A DNA stretch of 64,000 bases from Rhodoferax ferrireducens (lineage in GTDB: Bacteria > Pseudomonadota > Gammaproteobacteria > Burkholderiales > Burkholderiaceae_C), in NCBI RefSeq assembly GCF_003347515.1, contig NZ_QEII01000290.1, positions 1-64,000 of the forward strand, given 5' to 3'. How positions within the stretch are numbered: position 1 is the first letter of the stretch; each line of letters opens with the position of its first letter. The translations under genes and the position numbers were made by a program. The notes beneath the pieces are model-generated. The model saw only the letters and a program-made list of their open reading frames with translations, was not told where the DNA came from and made no database searches. Shown one piece after another: positions 54,346 to 64,000 of this stretch.

Positions 54346-55428
54346 CTACTTCAGATCGTCGGCAATAACGTTGACGATTCTCTGGGCATTGCTGGTCGTG
54401 TCTGGCATGCCACTGGCATTAAGCACGGAGACTGTTGATGACTCCCCTTGACTGACCACGGCAATGCGGTATTTCAAAGGCGCTGCATCTGCTTTCGAAC
54501 CGCCAAAGAGTTTTCCCAGGAAGCCTGGCTCGGATTTGTCGGCAACAGGCTCCACATAGCGGACGAAATAAATGCCCTTGCTGCGATCCCGATCTTCCAC
54601 GGTGAAACCGGTGCGATCCAGCGACAAGCCAACACGTCGCCATGCGCGATCGAAACCTTCATCAATTTGTACGACAGATTGCCCGTTGAGCGTTGTGGCG
54701 CGCGAACTGGTCTTGGTGGCGCCTGCGGCAACCAATGCCTTGGACTGCTCCTGACTCACACCCAGTTTGACCATCAAGCGACGCAGAAATTCTGCTTCGA
54801 GTTCCGGGTCTGCGGCGCGGGGTTGCCACACAGTCGATTCTTTTTTGCTGCTGTCATACACCTCGATCATGCCGCGATGACTGATGAAGACATCGGTCCC
54901 ACCGGTTGCATTGCGTTCCAGACGGGTGCGAAACTTGTCGCGCTCTCCGGTCGAATAGAGTGAGTCAAGCACTTTGCCCAGCGTATTGCGGATGAAGTCT
55001 TGAGGTATTTTTGCGCGATTTTCGGCCCAGTCCGTCTCCATGATGCCCAGATTGGCTTGGTCCATGGCCAGCAGGAAACCATTTTCCTGCCAGAAGTCAC
55101 GTACGGGTTCCCACAGCTTGTCTGCAGGTCGATTGATGACCAGCCATCGCTGCGTCCCAGCACGTTCAACACGAACGTCGCCTATAGACGTGACCGCGGT
55201 AGGTACGGATGATTCGGTCGTTTGGCCAATCTGAAAGCTGGATGCGGTCACTGCAGCGCCGGGAACTGCATAACGGGATTCGCGAGACAGTTGGGTCAGA
55301 TCGGGCGGGACGTCCAGCGTGGGGCCTTTGCCGGCGCTCTTGTAATTGACCTTGTCGGTTTCAAGAACCGAGCACGCAGCCAACGTCAGTGAAAGGCCCA
55401 GTAGCGCAAGTTTGGAAATTTGATTCAC
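54346..55428 (-). CDS. bamC: outer membrane assembly lipoprotein BamC
   Basis: A 360-residue lipoprotein, formerly NlpB/DapX. Signal peptide with lipobox LAAC (Cys19), then the BamC start YKSAGKGPTLDVPPDLTQ and the conserved RYAVPG. The two helix-grip domains include RAGTQRWLVINRPADKLWEP and GFDRAWRRVGLSLDRTGF. BamC belongs to the complex inserting beta-barrel proteins. It follows dapA by 43 bp, the standard dapA-bamC order. Confidence 0.92.
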   Translation of the reverse strand: MNQISKLALLGLSLTLAACSVLETDKVNYKSAGKGPTLDVPPDLTQLSRESRYAVPGAAVTASSFQIGQTTESSVPTAVTSIGDVRVERAGTQRWLVINRPADKLWEPVRDFWQENGFLLAMDQANLGIMETDWAENRAKIPQDFIRNTLGKVLDSLYSTGERDKFRTRLERNATGGTDVFISHRGMIEVYDSSKKESTVWQPRAADPELEAEFLRRLMVKLGVSQEQSKALVAAGATKTSSRATTLNGQSVVQIDEGFDRAWRRVGLSLDRTGFTVEDRDRSKGIYFVRYVEPVADKSEPGFLGKLFGGSKADAAPLKYRIAVVSQGESSTVSVLNASGMPDTTSNAQRIVNVIADDLK

Positions 55429-55471
55429 AAAAAAATCTCTTAGAGTAATAGGTCAGGCCGGATCAGATCGA

Positions 55472-56365
55472 TCAGACCAAGCCGGTTGCGCGCAAAGCGC
55501 TTTCAACCACGGCTTCGCTAGCTTGGGTCAGAGGCGTCATGGGCAGACGCATGGTGCCACCACACAGTTTCATTCTTGCCATGGCCCACTTCAAGGGAAT
55601 GGGGTTGGCTTCCACAAACAGGTTCTTGTGCAGGGGCATCAGCCTGAACTGAATTTCCATCGCCCGTCGGGTGTCGCCCGCCATGGCGGCGACGCACAAC
55701 TCGTGCATGAGGCGCGGCGCCAGATTGGCGGTTACGCTGATGTTGCCATGGCCACCGCACAGCATCAGGGCGACCGCAGTCGGGTCATCGCCCGAATAAA
55801 TGGCGAATCCCCTTGGCGCTTCGCGAATAAGCCACTGCGCCCGCTCTATATTGCCCGTCGCTTCCTTGATGCCAACAATGCCGGGCACTTGCGCCAAACG
55901 CAGCGCTGTGTCATGCAGCATGTCTGCCACAGAACGACCGGGCACGTTGTAAAGAATCATAGGCAGGTCAACCGCTTCCGCAATCGCCTTGAAGTGCAGG
56001 TACTGACCTTCCTGGGTCGGCTTGTTGTAATAGGGCACAACCTGCAACTGGCAATCGGCCCCCACCTGCTTGGCAAATTTGGTAAGTTCGATCGCCTCAG
56101 CCGTGGAATTGGCGCCGCACCCCGCCATGATGGGCACGCGTCCCCCGGCCTGCTCCACAGAGACGCGGATGATTTCGCAATGCTCTTGCACATTGACGGT
56201 CGGCGATTCACCGGTGGTGCCAACGACGCCAATGCAGTCGGTGCCTTCCACGATGTGCCAGTCGATCAATTTGCGCAGGGTGGGGTAGTCCACACTGCCA
56301 TCTTCATGCATGGGGGTGACGAGTGCCACGATGCTGCCCCTGATTTGGCCGGTTGAGGATGTCAT
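55472..56365 (-). CDS. dapA: 4-hydroxy-tetrahydrodipicolinate synthase
   Basis: A 297-residue enzyme of lysine and peptidoglycan-precursor synthesis. Signatures: [30 protein letters not shown], the catalytic Tyr in [14 protein letters not shown] and the Schiff-base Lys in [12 protein letters not shown]-terminal start [15 protein letters not shown]. Followed by bamC. Confidence 0.96.
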   Translation of the reverse strand: MTSSTGQIRGSIVALVTPMHEDGSVDYPTLRKLIDWHIVEGTDCIGVVGTTGESPTVNVQEHCEIIRVSVEQAGGRVPIMAGCGANSTAEAIELTKFAKQVGADCQLQVVPYYNKPTQEGQYLHFKAIAEAVDLPMILYNVPGRSVADMLHDTALRLAQVPGIVGIKEATGNIERAQWLIREAPRGFAIYSGDDPTAVALMLCGGHGNISVTANLAPRLMHELCVAAMAGDTRRAMEIQFRLMPLHKNLFVEANPIPLKWAMARMKLCGGTMRLPMTPLTQASEAVVESALRATGLV

Positions 56366-56401
56366 GTCCGAGTGTTGGTTAACGGTAAAAGAGCATTCTA
56401 A

Positions 56402-56989
56402 CTAGAGCGTGTAACGCATCGGTGAAGTGCCGGTTACATCCCGTGAATCGGGTTGCGCCGCTGCGAGCCGTTGCACAAAGCGGGGTGGATTCTCAAGAAA
56501 GCCTTCTTCAAAGGCGATGACGCGCATAGGGTTGCAAGCTTGCAGCAATTCTGCGGAACGCAAGAGGAAATCAGGCCTTGAGGGCTTGCCCACTGTTTCA
56601 TTGCCCTCGGAAAAGGTCTCGTAGATCAGCAGTCCCCCGGGCGCAACGCTTTGGACAATCACCGGGAAAAGCGGTCGCCATAAATAGTTGGTGACGATGA
56701 CCGCGTCGAATTGACGAGGCTGCTCACCATTCATCAGGGGCCAGGGACCGTTTTCGATATCTGCCAGAACGGTCTCGCCGAAAGCTGCCGCGGCATGAAT
56801 GGCCTCGGCTGAGCGATCAACACCCAGCACCGCATGGCCTTTATCGGCAAACCACTTCATGTGGCGGCCCTGCCCGCAAGCCATGTCCAGTACCGTCCCG
56901 CCCGGCGGGACGAGGTGAGACCAGCGCGTGACCCAGTTTGACGGAGCCCCCAAGCCATGCGGGACTGGTGTTGTCGATCTATCTACCAT
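56402..56989 (-). CDS. class I SAM-dependent methyltransferase
   Basis: A 195-residue protein. I chose the ATG at 56989 (MVDRSTTPVPHGLGAPSNWV). Motif I is GGTVLDMACGQGRHMKWFAD, followed by VLGVDRSAEAI (motif II) and FDAVIVTNYLWRPLFP. Resembles TehB/UbiG-type enzymes; substrate unknown. It lies 36 bp upstream of dapA and 11 bp after a tiny membrane protein gene, in the same direction. Confidence 0.88.
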   Translation of the reverse strand: MVDRSTTPVPHGLGAPSNWVTRWSHLVPPGGTVLDMACGQGRHMKWFADKGHAVLGVDRSAEAIHAAAAFGETVLADIENGPWPLMNGEQPRQFDAVIVTNYLWRPLFPVIVQSVAPGGLLIYETFSEGNETVGKPSRPDFLLRSAELLQACNPMRVIAFEEGFLENPPRFVQRLAAAQPDSRDVTGTSPMRYTL

Positions 56990-57000
56990 ATTGACTCTTT

Positions 57001-57126
57001 TCAGAAACAGGCCCAGACCTGGTTCGCCAGGGTGACCAAAAAATCGGGACGTGTGTACAGCGCAAACACAGCCAGCAGCACGCACGCTGCGCCGGCATAG
57101 AGCAAGACCCTGTGACTGCGTTTCAT
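57001..57126 (-). CDS. 41-residue membrane peptide
   Basis: A short gene with ATG and TGA: MKRSHRVLLYAGAACVLLAV, then FALYTRPDFLVTLANQVW and ACF. One membrane helix follows a basic start and it ends in a conserved-looking FLVTLANQVWxCF. I recall similar tiny proteins in Comamonadaceae genomes. It occupies the whole gap between the MFS transporter and methyltransferase genes (about 4 and 11 bp from them), which supports a real coding gene. Function unknown. Confidence 0.7.
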   Translation of the reverse strand: MKRSHRVLLYAGAACVLLAVFALYTRPDFLVTLANQVWACF

Positions 57127-57130
57127 GACT

Positions 57131-58351
57131 TCACGCCGCTTGCGCTACAGGGCGGCGGATGATGGCCTTTTCCTGGATCGGCAGATTGACCAGTGCGGCC
57201 AGCACGCCCAAGGCAATGGCGATGTACCAGACCACGTCATAGCTGCCGGTGCGGTCATACAGATAGCCACCCAGCCACACCCCCATGAACGAGCCAATCT
57301 GATGGCTGAAAAACACAAAGCCGCTCAGCATGGACAAATGCGCCACGCCAAAGATCTGCGCCACGGCGGCATTGGTGACGGGCACGGTGGAGAGCCACAA
57401 CAGGCCCATGACGCTGGAGAAAACGTAGACGCTCACGGGCGTCAAGGGCGCCAGCAGAAACAGGCTGATGGCAAGCGCACGCGCGAGGTAGATGAAGGCC
57501 AGAATGTTCTTTTTCTGCAGTCGCTGTCCCATTACGCCGGCGGCATAGGTGCCGAAGATATTGAACAAGCCAATCAAGGCCAGGGCGTAGCCCGCCACTT
57601 CGGGCGACAGTCCCTTGTCTTTCAGGTAACTGGGCATGTGCACAGCGATGAAAACCACCTGAAAGCCACAAACGAAGTAGCCCGCCATGAGCAACTGGAA
57701 GCTCGGGTACTTGAAGGCTTCTTTCAAGGCCTGCAAAATGGTTTGTTCACGACGAATGGTGCCGCCGCCGGCAAGACCCGGTTCGCGTAAACCCCAGGCC
57801 AGCGGCACCATCATCAAGGACGCCAGGCCCAGGACCATCAAGGCCTCTTTCCAGCCCAGGCTGCTGATCAGAAAACTCTCAGTCGGCACCATCAAAAACT
57901 GGCCAAATGACCCTGCCGCTGCCGCGATGCCCATAGCCCATGAACGTTTTTCCGCCGAGATGTTGCGACCGATCACCCCATAAATGACGGCATACGTGGT
58001 GCCCGCCTGGGCCATGCCAATCAGCACCCCCGCCGTGGCGGTAAATACCAGCGGTGTGGTGGCCGTGGCCATACCGGCCAAGCCGAGCGCATACAAAAGA
58101 GCGCCGCCCACGATGACCTTGAAGGCTCCAAACCGGTCGGCCAACATGCCGGCGAAAATGCCGGAAACGCCCCAGGCCAGATTCTGGATGGCGATGGCAA
58201 AGGCAAAGGTTTCGCGGCTCCAGCCCTGGCTTTGAGTGACCGGCTGCAGCCACAGACCAAAGCCGTGGCGTATGCCCATGGAGAGCGTCACGATGGCGGC
58301 GCCACACAGGAGAAGCTGCGTCATCGATAGTGTTTTGTGGGAACTTGTCAT
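57131..58351 (-). CDS. MFS transporter
   Basis: A 406-residue transporter with twelve hydrophobic segments, start MTSSHKTLSMTQLLLCGAAI at 58351. MFS features: GIRHGFGLWLQPVTQ in helix 1, GMLADRFGAFKVIVGGALLY (motif A), and SHQIGSFMGVWLGGYLYDRT in the second half. Resembles oxalate/formate-type or monocarboxylate MFS carriers; substrate unclear. Divergent from parE with about 110 bp between. Confidence 0.9.
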   Translation of the reverse strand: MTSSHKTLSMTQLLLCGAAIVTLSMGIRHGFGLWLQPVTQSQGWSRETFAFAIAIQNLAWGVSGIFAGMLADRFGAFKVIVGGALLYALGLAGMATATTPLVFTATAGVLIGMAQAGTTYAVIYGVIGRNISAEKRSWAMGIAAAAGSFGQFLMVPTESFLISSLGWKEALMVLGLASLMMVPLAWGLREPGLAGGGTIRREQTILQALKEAFKYPSFQLLMAGYFVCGFQVVFIAVHMPSYLKDKGLSPEVAGYALALIGLFNIFGTYAAGVMGQRLQKKNILAFIYLARALAISLFLLAPLTPVSVYVFSSVMGLLWLSTVPVTNAAVAQIFGVAHLSMLSGFVFFSHQIGSFMGVWLGGYLYDRTGSYDVVWYIAIALGVLAALVNLPIQEKAIIRRPVAQAA

Positions 58352-58465
58352 GCGGCAAATGTAGCCAATCTGTTTCCGCAACGCTGACACGGGTTCATTT
58401 TGCAGGCGATGAAAACTGGTGTTCCATACAGTTAATCCTCGGCTGCGCGACTACAATTCGCCGCT

Positions 58466-60436
58466 ATGGCAGTCAAACCCACCCCCGAATATTCCGAAAG
58501 TTCCATCCGCGTGCTCAAGGGCCTGGAGCCCGTCAAGCAGCGCCCTGGCATGTACACGCGGACCGACAACCCGCTGCACGTTATCCAGGAAGTGCTGGAC
58601 AACGCCGCGGATGAAGCCCTGGCAGGGCACGGCAAAAAAATCAAGGTTGTGCTGCACGAGGACGGCTCGGTCAGCATCGAAGACGATGGCCGGGGCATTC
58701 CGTTCGGCCTGCACCCGGAAGAAAACGCGCCGGTGATTGAGCTGGTGTTCACGCGCCTGCATGCCGGCGGCAAGTTCGACAAGGGCAAGGGCGGCGCCTA
58801 CAGCTTTTCGGGCGGCTTGCATGGCGTTGGTGTGAGCGTGACCAACGCCCTGGCCACGCGGCTGGAGGCCACCACCTACCGTGAGGGCCAGGTCGCTCGC
58901 CTGGTTTTTGCCGGCGGCGATGTCATCGAGCCGCTGCTGGCGCGAAAGCAGGGCGAGGGTGACCGCAAGTCGGGCACCACCGTGCGGGTCTGGCCCGACG
59001 CGAAATACTTTGAAGCCCTGGCCTTGCCCATGGCGCAACTTATCCACCTGCTGCGCAGCAAGGCGGTGTTGATGCCTGGCGTCACGGTGACGCTGGTCAC
59101 AGAGAAGACCAAAGAGACGCAAACCTGGACTTACAAAGGCGGTTTGCGCGACTACCTGATGCAAACGCTGAACGGCGAGTTGGTGATTCCGGTGTTTGAA
59201 GGCGAGGGTTTTGCCGATACCCAGAGCGAGAGCTTTGCCGAAGGCGAAGGCGCGTCCTGGTGCGTGGCCTTCACCGAAGACGGTCAACCGGTGCGCGAAA
59301 GCTACGTCAACCTGATCCCCACCCATGCCGGTGGCACCCATGAAAGCGGCTTGCGTGATGGCCTGTTCACGGCGGTCAAAAGCTTTATCGAACTGCACTC
59401 GCTGCTGCCCAAAGGCGTCAAGCTCTTGCCGGAAGACGTCTTCGCCCGCGCCAGTTATGTGTTGTCGGCCAAAGTGCTGGACCCGCAGTTTCAGGGCCAG
59501 ATCAAGGAGCGTTTGAACTCGCGGGACGCTGTGCGCCTGGTGTCCAGCTTTGTGCGCCCGAGCCTGGAGTTGTGGCTTAACCATCACGTTGAATACGGCA
59601 AGAAACTGGCCGAACTGGCGATCAAGGCGGCGCAATACCGCCAGAAAGCCGGCCAGAAAGTCGAGAAGCGCAAGGGCTCCGGTGTGGCCGTGCTGCCGGG
59701 CAAACTAACCGATTGTGAAAGCCGTGATCTGGCCCACAACGAAGTGTTTCTGGTCGAGGGCGATTCGGCCGGCGGCAGCGCCAAGATGGGGCGCGACAAA
59801 GAGAGTCAGGCGATTTTGCCCCTGCGTGGCAAGGTGCTCAACACCTGGGAGGTTGACCGCGACCGCCTGTTTGGCAATACCGAAATTCACGATATCTCCG
59901 TCGCCATTGGGGTTGATCCGCATGGCCCGAACGACAGCCCTGACATGAGCGGCCTGCGTTACGGCAAGGTGTGCATTCTGTCGGACGCGGACGTGGACGG
60001 CTCGCACATCCAGGTGCTGCTGCTGACCCTGTTTTTCCGGCACTTCCCCAAGCTGATTGAAACCGGCCATGTCTATGTGGCGCGGCCCCCCTTGTTCCGC
60101 GTGGACGCGCCGGCACGCGGCAAGAAGCCCGCCTCCAAGGCCTACGCGCTGGACGAAGGCGAGCTGGCCGCCATCCTCGACAAGCTGCGCAAGGAGGGCG
60201 TGCGCGAGACCGCCTGGAGCATCAGCCGCTTCAAGGGCTTGGGTGAGATGAATGCGGTGCAGCTGTGGGAAACCACGCTCAATCCGGACACCCGCCGTTT
60301 GCTGCCGGTGCAGTTGGGCAGCATGGACTTTGTGCAAACCGAGGCCTTGATCACTAAACTGATGGGCAAAGGCGAGGCCGCCGCGCGCCGCGAGTTGATG
60401 GAGTTGCACGGGGACACGGTCGAGATCGACATCTGA
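58466..60436 (+). CDS. parE: DNA topoisomerase IV subunit B
   Basis: A 656-residue type IIA topoisomerase ATPase subunit. GHKL domain: VLDNAADEALAGHGKKI, EDDGRGIPFGLHPEE, SGGLHGVGVSVTNALATRLE. TOPRIM: LVEGDSAGGSAKMGRDKE, acidic DADVDGSHI. Length and TOPRIM fit ParE rather than GyrB (no insert). Followed by the lytic transglycosylase gene with a one-base overlap, then parC. Confidence 0.95.
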   Translation: MAVKPTPEYSESSIRVLKGLEPVKQRPGMYTRTDNPLHVIQEVLDNAADEALAGHGKKIKVVLHEDGSVSIEDDGRGIPFGLHPEENAPVIELVFTRLHAGGKFDKGKGGAYSFSGGLHGVGVSVTNALATRLEATTYREGQVARLVFAGGDVIEPLLARKQGEGDRKSGTTVRVWPDAKYFEALALPMAQLIHLLRSKAVLMPGVTVTLVTEKTKETQTWTYKGGLRDYLMQTLNGELVIPVFEGEGFADTQSESFAEGEGASWCVAFTEDGQPVRESYVNLIPTHAGGTHESGLRDGLFTAVKSFIELHSLLPKGVKLLPEDVFARASYVLSAKVLDPQFQGQIKERLNSRDAVRLVSSFVRPSLELWLNHHVEYGKKLAELAIKAAQYRQKAGQKVEKRKGSGVAVLPGKLTDCESRDLAHNEVFLVEGDSAGGSAKMGRDKESQAILPLRGKVLNTWEVDRDRLFGNTEIHDISVAIGVDPHGPNDSPDMSGLRYGKVCILSDADVDGSHIQVLLLTLFFRHFPKLIETGHVYVARPPLFRVDAPARGKKPASKAYALDEGELAAILDKLRKEGVRETAWSISRFKGLGEMNAVQLWETTLNPDTRRLLPVQLGSMDFVQTEALITKLMGKGEAAARRELMELHGDTVEIDI

Positions 60437-61317
60437 TGAACACGCTGCTGTTCTGCAAACGTAGATTTACAAGCATTTTTGGCCTGTGGCGCTTGATCGC
60501 CCTGGGCTTATTGCTATCGTTTTTGCAGCAGGCGGCGCGAGCAGATATCTGGGGCTACGTGGACGAGAAGGGTGTGGCCCACTATGCGGCGGAACGCATC
60601 GACGAGCGCTACGAGATTTTTTATCGAGGTGGCGAAAGTTTTGACACGGCCGGCGCTGTGACGGGAGCCGGCACCCTCTTTAATTCCGCTGAAACACCGG
60701 CCATGCAGCCTTCCATGGCGTCCAAGGTATTGGCTTTTTTTGAGGTCTCGCCCAACTACAAAGTCGTTAAGCACCATTTGCGCGAGGCGTCCCGCATGCA
60801 ACAGATTGACTATGAGCTGCTGCAGGCGCTGATCGCCACCGAATCCGGGTTTGATGCGCTGGCGGTGTCGCCCAAGGGCGCCATTGGCCTGATGCAGCTC
60901 ATGCCCGCCACCGCCGCACGCTATGGGGTCACGGGTGACAAAAAGACATCGATCGAGAAGAAGCTGTCCGATCCGGGCACCAATATCAAGACCGGGGCGC
61001 GCTATTTGAGCTACCTGATCAATCTTTTTCCAGACCAGTTGGAGTTGGCCTTGGCTGCCTACAACGCGGGCGAAGGGGCGGTGCAGCGCGCCGGCAACAA
61101 GATCCCCAATTACAAGGAAACGCAGAACTACGTGAAAACCGTGATGCAGCTCTACACCGTGCTCAAGCCTCCGGCGCTGAGAGCGGCCAGACGCCAAACA
61201 CCGACGCGCGTGCGCATGCAAATTCAAGGCGGGGCTTTGAGCCGCGGCAACATGGTTTCAACGGTTCCGTCCATGAACCCGGCTTTCCCCGAACCCCCCG
61301 CTCAAACCCGAGACTAA
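60436..61317 (+). CDS. lytic transglycosylase (SLT domain)
   Basis: A 293-residue exported enzyme cleaving peptidoglycan to 1,6-anhydromuramyl products. N-terminal signal anchor LWRLIALGLLLSFLQQAARA, short linker with DUF4124-like DIWGYVDEKGVAHYAAERID, then the SLT domain: catalytic Glu in ALIATESGFDALAVSPKG, AIGLMQLMPATAARYGV, NIKTGARYLSYLINLF and LALAAYNAGEGAV. Starts with the ATG overlapping the parE stop (TGATG). Confidence 0.92.
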   Translation: MNTLLFCKRRFTSIFGLWRLIALGLLLSFLQQAARADIWGYVDEKGVAHYAAERIDERYEIFYRGGESFDTAGAVTGAGTLFNSAETPAMQPSMASKVLAFFEVSPNYKVVKHHLREASRMQQIDYELLQALIATESGFDALAVSPKGAIGLMQLMPATAARYGVTGDKKTSIEKKLSDPGTNIKTGARYLSYLINLFPDQLELALAAYNAGEGAVQRAGNKIPNYKETQNYVKTVMQLYTVLKPPALRAARRQTPTRVRMQIQGGALSRGNMVSTVPSMNPAFPEPPAQTRD

Positions 61318-61383
61318 ACCGAAATTTAGCGGGACAAACCGCCGCTACGCGCTGGCTGAGCCAGCTCTGTCCCCAACTGATTT

Positions 61384-63747
61384 ATGACCGACCAATCCAC
61401 ACTCGACTTCCCCCCGAACCTGCCCCCTGACGACGGCGGCGACTCCCCCAGCCTGGCCTCGTACGCGCAACGTGCCTACCTTGAATACGCCCTGAGCGTG
61501 GTCAAGGGCCGGGCTCTGCCGGATGTGTGTGATGGCCAAAAACCGGTGCAGCGGCGCATTCTGTATTCCATGTCGCGCATGGGCCTGGGTTTCGGTGGGG
61601 CCAATGGCAACACCGGCGCCAAGCCGGTCAAGTGCGCCCGTGTCGTGGGCGATGTGCTGGGCCGATTTCACCCGCACGGTGACTCCTCGGTGTATGACGC
61701 TGCAGTTCGCATGGCGCAGGACTTTTCCTTGCGTTACCCGCTGATCGACGGCCAGGGTAACTTTGGCTCGCGCGATGGCGATGGCGCCGCTGCCATGCGT
61801 TACACCGAAGCGCGGCTGGCCAAAATCACCAGCCTGCTGCTGGATGAAATTGACGAAGGCACGGTCGAGTTCACGCCCAACTACGACGGCTCCACCGAGG
61901 AGCCGCGCCAGTTGCCGGCCCGCTTGCCGTTTGCCTTGCTCAATGGCGCCAGTGGCATTGCCGTGGGATTGGCGACTGAAATCCCCAGCCACAATTTGCG
62001 GGAAATCGCCGACGCCTGCGTGGCGCTGATCAAGAGCCCGAAGCTCACGCATGACGAGTTGTTGGCCATTATTCCGGGCCCCGACTATCCGGGTGGCGGC
62101 CAGATCACCAGCACGGCCAGTGACATTGCCGACGTCTACCGCACCGGGCGGGGCTCGCTCAAGGTGCGTGCCCGTTGGAAAATTGAGGAACTGGCGCGCG
62201 GCCAATGGCAGCTGGTCGTCACCGAATTGCCGCCCGGCGTCAGCACCCAGCGCGTGCTGGAGGAAATTGAAGAGCTGACCAATCCCAAGATCAAGGCCGG
62301 AAAAAAAGCGCTGTCTCTGGAGCAGACCCAGCTCAAGGCGACCGTGTTGTCGGTGCTCGATGTGGTGCGAGACGAGTCCAGCAAGGACGCCGCCGTGCGC
62401 CTTGTGTGCGAGCCCAAGACCAGTCGCATTCAGCAGCAGGAACTCATTACCACCTTGCTGGCGCATACCAGCCTGGAAACCTCGTCCCCGATCAACCTGA
62501 CCATGGTGGGGCTGGACGGCCGACCCACGCAGAAGTCCTTGCGCCAGATGCTGACTGAGTGGATTGAGTTCCGCCAGATCACGGTGGAGCGCCGCTCCAA
62601 GCATCGTCTGGGCAAGGTGCTGGACCGCATCCACATCCTGGAAGGGCGGCAGCTGGTGCTGCTTAATATTGACGAAGTGATCGCCATCATTCGCCAGTCC
62701 GATGACCCCAAGGTGGCGCTGATGGCGCGCTTCAAGCTGTCCGAGCGGCAGGCCGAAGACATTCTTGACATCCGCCTGCGCCAGTTGGCCCGGCTGGAAG
62801 CGATCAAGATCGAGCAGGAACTGGCAAGCTTGCGCACCGAGAAAAAAGGGTTGGAAGACATTTTGTCCAATCCGTCCGCGCTGCGCCGCTTGATGATCAA
62901 GGAAATCGAGGCCGATGCCAAGACTTTTGCCGACCCGCGCCGCACCCTGATTCAGGCCGAGAAAAAAGCCGTGCTGGAGATCAAGGTGGTGGACGAGCCC
63001 GTGACCGTGGTGGTTAGCGACAAAGGCTGGGTGCGCGCCCAAAAAGGGCACGGACACGAGCCGGCGAGTTTCGCCTTCAAGGCCGGTGACGGCTTGTACG
63101 GCACGTTCGAGTGCCGCACGGTGGACATGCTCCTGGCGTTTGGCAATAACGGACGGGTCTATTCCGTCGCCGTCGCGATGTTGCCTGGTGCCCGGGGGGA
63201 CGGCCAACCGATGACCTCCTTGCTGGAACTCGAAGCCGGCACCCAGTTGTCGTATTACTTTGCCGGCCCGGCCAGCGCCACGCTGCTGCTCAGCAGCTCG
63301 GGCGGCTACGGTTTTATCGCCTCGGTGGAGAACATGACATCCCGGCTCAAGGCCGGCAAAGCCTTTGTCAGCTGTAATGAGGGCGAAGTCTTGTGCCGGC
63401 CCTCGCCGGTGGCCGGCGGCTCGGGCGCCGTGCCGTGGCCGCCCGCCACCCATGTCGCCTGCGCTTCCACCGGCGGCCGCATTTTGACCTTCGAGGTCGG
63501 TGACCTCAAAGTCATGGGCAACGGTGGTCGCGGCCTGATGCTGATCGACCTGGAAGACAAGGATGCCTTGGCCGGCGCTGCTGCTTATACCCGTAGCGTG
63601 AAAATTGCAGGCATCGGCCGCGGCGGCAAACTACGCGAGGAAACGCTGGAAATCCGCAGCCTCAACAACGCCCGGGCGGTGCGCGGACGCAAAGGCAAGG
63701 TGGCGGATTTGGGCTTCAAGCCGGCCTCGGTCATGCGCGTCGAATAG
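61384..63747 (+). CDS. parC: DNA topoisomerase IV subunit A
   Basis: A 787-residue decatenase subunit. Catalytic Tyr lies in [13 protein letters not shown]; the quinolone-resistance region includes [20 protein letters not shown] with the usual Ser residues. The C-terminal region (about 510-787) is a beta-pinwheel. Separated from parE by the transglycosylase gene, a common order in this group. A short spacer of 66 bp precedes it. Confidence 0.95.
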   Translation: MTDQSTLDFPPNLPPDDGGDSPSLASYAQRAYLEYALSVVKGRALPDVCDGQKPVQRRILYSMSRMGLGFGGANGNTGAKPVKCARVVGDVLGRFHPHGDSSVYDAAVRMAQDFSLRYPLIDGQGNFGSRDGDGAAAMRYTEARLAKITSLLLDEIDEGTVEFTPNYDGSTEEPRQLPARLPFALLNGASGIAVGLATEIPSHNLREIADACVALIKSPKLTHDELLAIIPGPDYPGGGQITSTASDIADVYRTGRGSLKVRARWKIEELARGQWQLVVTELPPGVSTQRVLEEIEELTNPKIKAGKKALSLEQTQLKATVLSVLDVVRDESSKDAAVRLVCEPKTSRIQQQELITTLLAHTSLETSSPINLTMVGLDGRPTQKSLRQMLTEWIEFRQITVERRSKHRLGKVLDRIHILEGRQLVLLNIDEVIAIIRQSDDPKVALMARFKLSERQAEDILDIRLRQLARLEAIKIEQELASLRTEKKGLEDILSNPSALRRLMIKEIEADAKTFADPRRTLIQAEKKAVLEIKVVDEPVTVVVSDKGWVRAQKGHGHEPASFAFKAGDGLYGTFECRTVDMLLAFGNNGRVYSVAVAMLPGARGDGQPMTSLLELEAGTQLSYYFAGPASATLLLSSSGGYGFIASVENMTSRLKAGKAFVSCNEGEVLCRPSPVAGGSGAVPWPPATHVACASTGGRILTFEVGDLKVMGNGGRGLMLIDLEDKDALAGAAAYTRSVKIAGIGRGGKLREETLEIRSLNNARAVRGRKGKVADLGFKPASVMRVE

Positions 63748-63772
63748 TCTGAATCTGCTTGAAAGGTCTGAT

Positions 63773-64000
63773 ATGAAACCCACCCTCATGCTCCTGTCCG
63801 GTCTGATGTGCGACGCCGCCGTATGGGCGCCCCAGTGCGCGGCGCTGCAGGCCCAGGCGCAGTGCCTCGTGCCGGACTACGGCCTGCGCGACTCGCTCAC
63901 CGCCATGGCGCAGCAGGTGCTGGCCGAGGCGCCGACCGAGCGCTTCAGCCTGGCCGGCCACTCCATGGGCGGGCGCGTGGCGCTGGAGGTGTGGCGCCTG
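63773..64000 (+). CDS. alpha/beta hydrolase, partial at the right edge
   Basis: Only the first 76 codons are in the window: MKPTLMLLSGLMCDAAVWAP. The oxyanion-hole region is followed by FSLAGHSMGGRVALEV, with the nucleophile elbow GHSMG, so Ser is the catalytic residue. Similar to serine hydrolases of small esters; substrate unknown. The gene continues past 64000. Confidence 0.85.
   Translation, partial: MKPTLMLLSGLMCDAAVWAPQCAALQAQAQCLVPDYGLRDSLTAMAQQVLAEAPTERFSLAGHSMGGRVALEVWRL

Noticed and set aside
61345-63453. 702-codon minus-strand frame
   Set aside because: Antisense of parC, with typical shadow composition.

Overview
The window looks like a chromosomal stretch from a betaproteobacterium of the order Burkholderiales, most likely a Comamonadaceae member of the Rhodoferax/Polaromonas type. 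This rests on the pyrG-kdsA-eno-ftsB block, a Bug/TctC-type solute receptor, a BPSL0761-family protein, a PEP-CTERM protein and the general protein style. No rRNA, complete tRNA, CRISPR array or intact insertion sequence was seen. About 45 kb on the right is ordinary core genome. The left 21 kb is accessory and carries most of the novelty.

Region by region. (1) 0.4-3.8 kb: a membrane protein, an AraC-type regulator, and a convergent operon with a DUF3703 frame fused to a FixH-like lipoprotein and a diheme MauG/cytochrome c peroxidase. (2) 3.8-13.4 kb: a gene-poor patchwork with a YedK/HMCES protein, two small proteins, a PEP-CTERM-anchored TLDc protein beside a truncated AbiEi-like fragment, and a compact minus-strand operon joined by ATGA overlaps. 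That operon holds an unknown protein, a HAD phosphatase, another unknown, a BPSL0761 protein, two paralogous small helical proteins and a calcineurin-like phosphoesterase. A divergent HTH protein sits beside it. (3) 13.8-21.0 kb: a Fap-like functional amyloid locus. It has a FapD-type periplasmic C39 peptidase, a FapF-type outer-membrane translocon, a 675-residue Gly/Ala/Ser/Thr-rich secreted protein in the place of the amyloid subunit, two small secreted proteins carrying a double-glycine-leader-like RGGFD motif, a VpsR-type sigma-54 activator, and a textbook -24/-12 promoter upstream of the large subunit.

(4) 21.0-27.9 kb: flavodoxin, RHH-like protein, MATE exporter, endonuclease-type MutL, DedA protein and a chemoreceptor. 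(5) 27.9-34.3 kb: a fructose-type sugar uptake locus with frcBCA, an RbsD/FucU mutarotase and a ROK regulator on one strand, and a PfkB kinase plus an FrcK-like P-loop kinase divergently on the other. (6) 34.3-64 kb: housekeeping genes amiC-tsaE, queG, xerD, an HDOD/degenerate-EAL protein, hslO, ftsB-eno-kdsA-pyrG, coaBC-dut, an L16-type ribosomal oxygenase, dapA-bamC, and parE-lytic transglycosylase-parC. An alpha/beta hydrolase runs off the right edge.

The strongest candidate for a little-described system is the amyloid locus. Its peptidase is encoded beside two secreted proteins that each carry what reads as a C39 cleavage site, and its main subunit does not resemble Pseudomonas FapB or FapC. 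The second candidate is the ATGA-coupled phosphatase/phosphoesterase operon at 8.4-12.2 kb.
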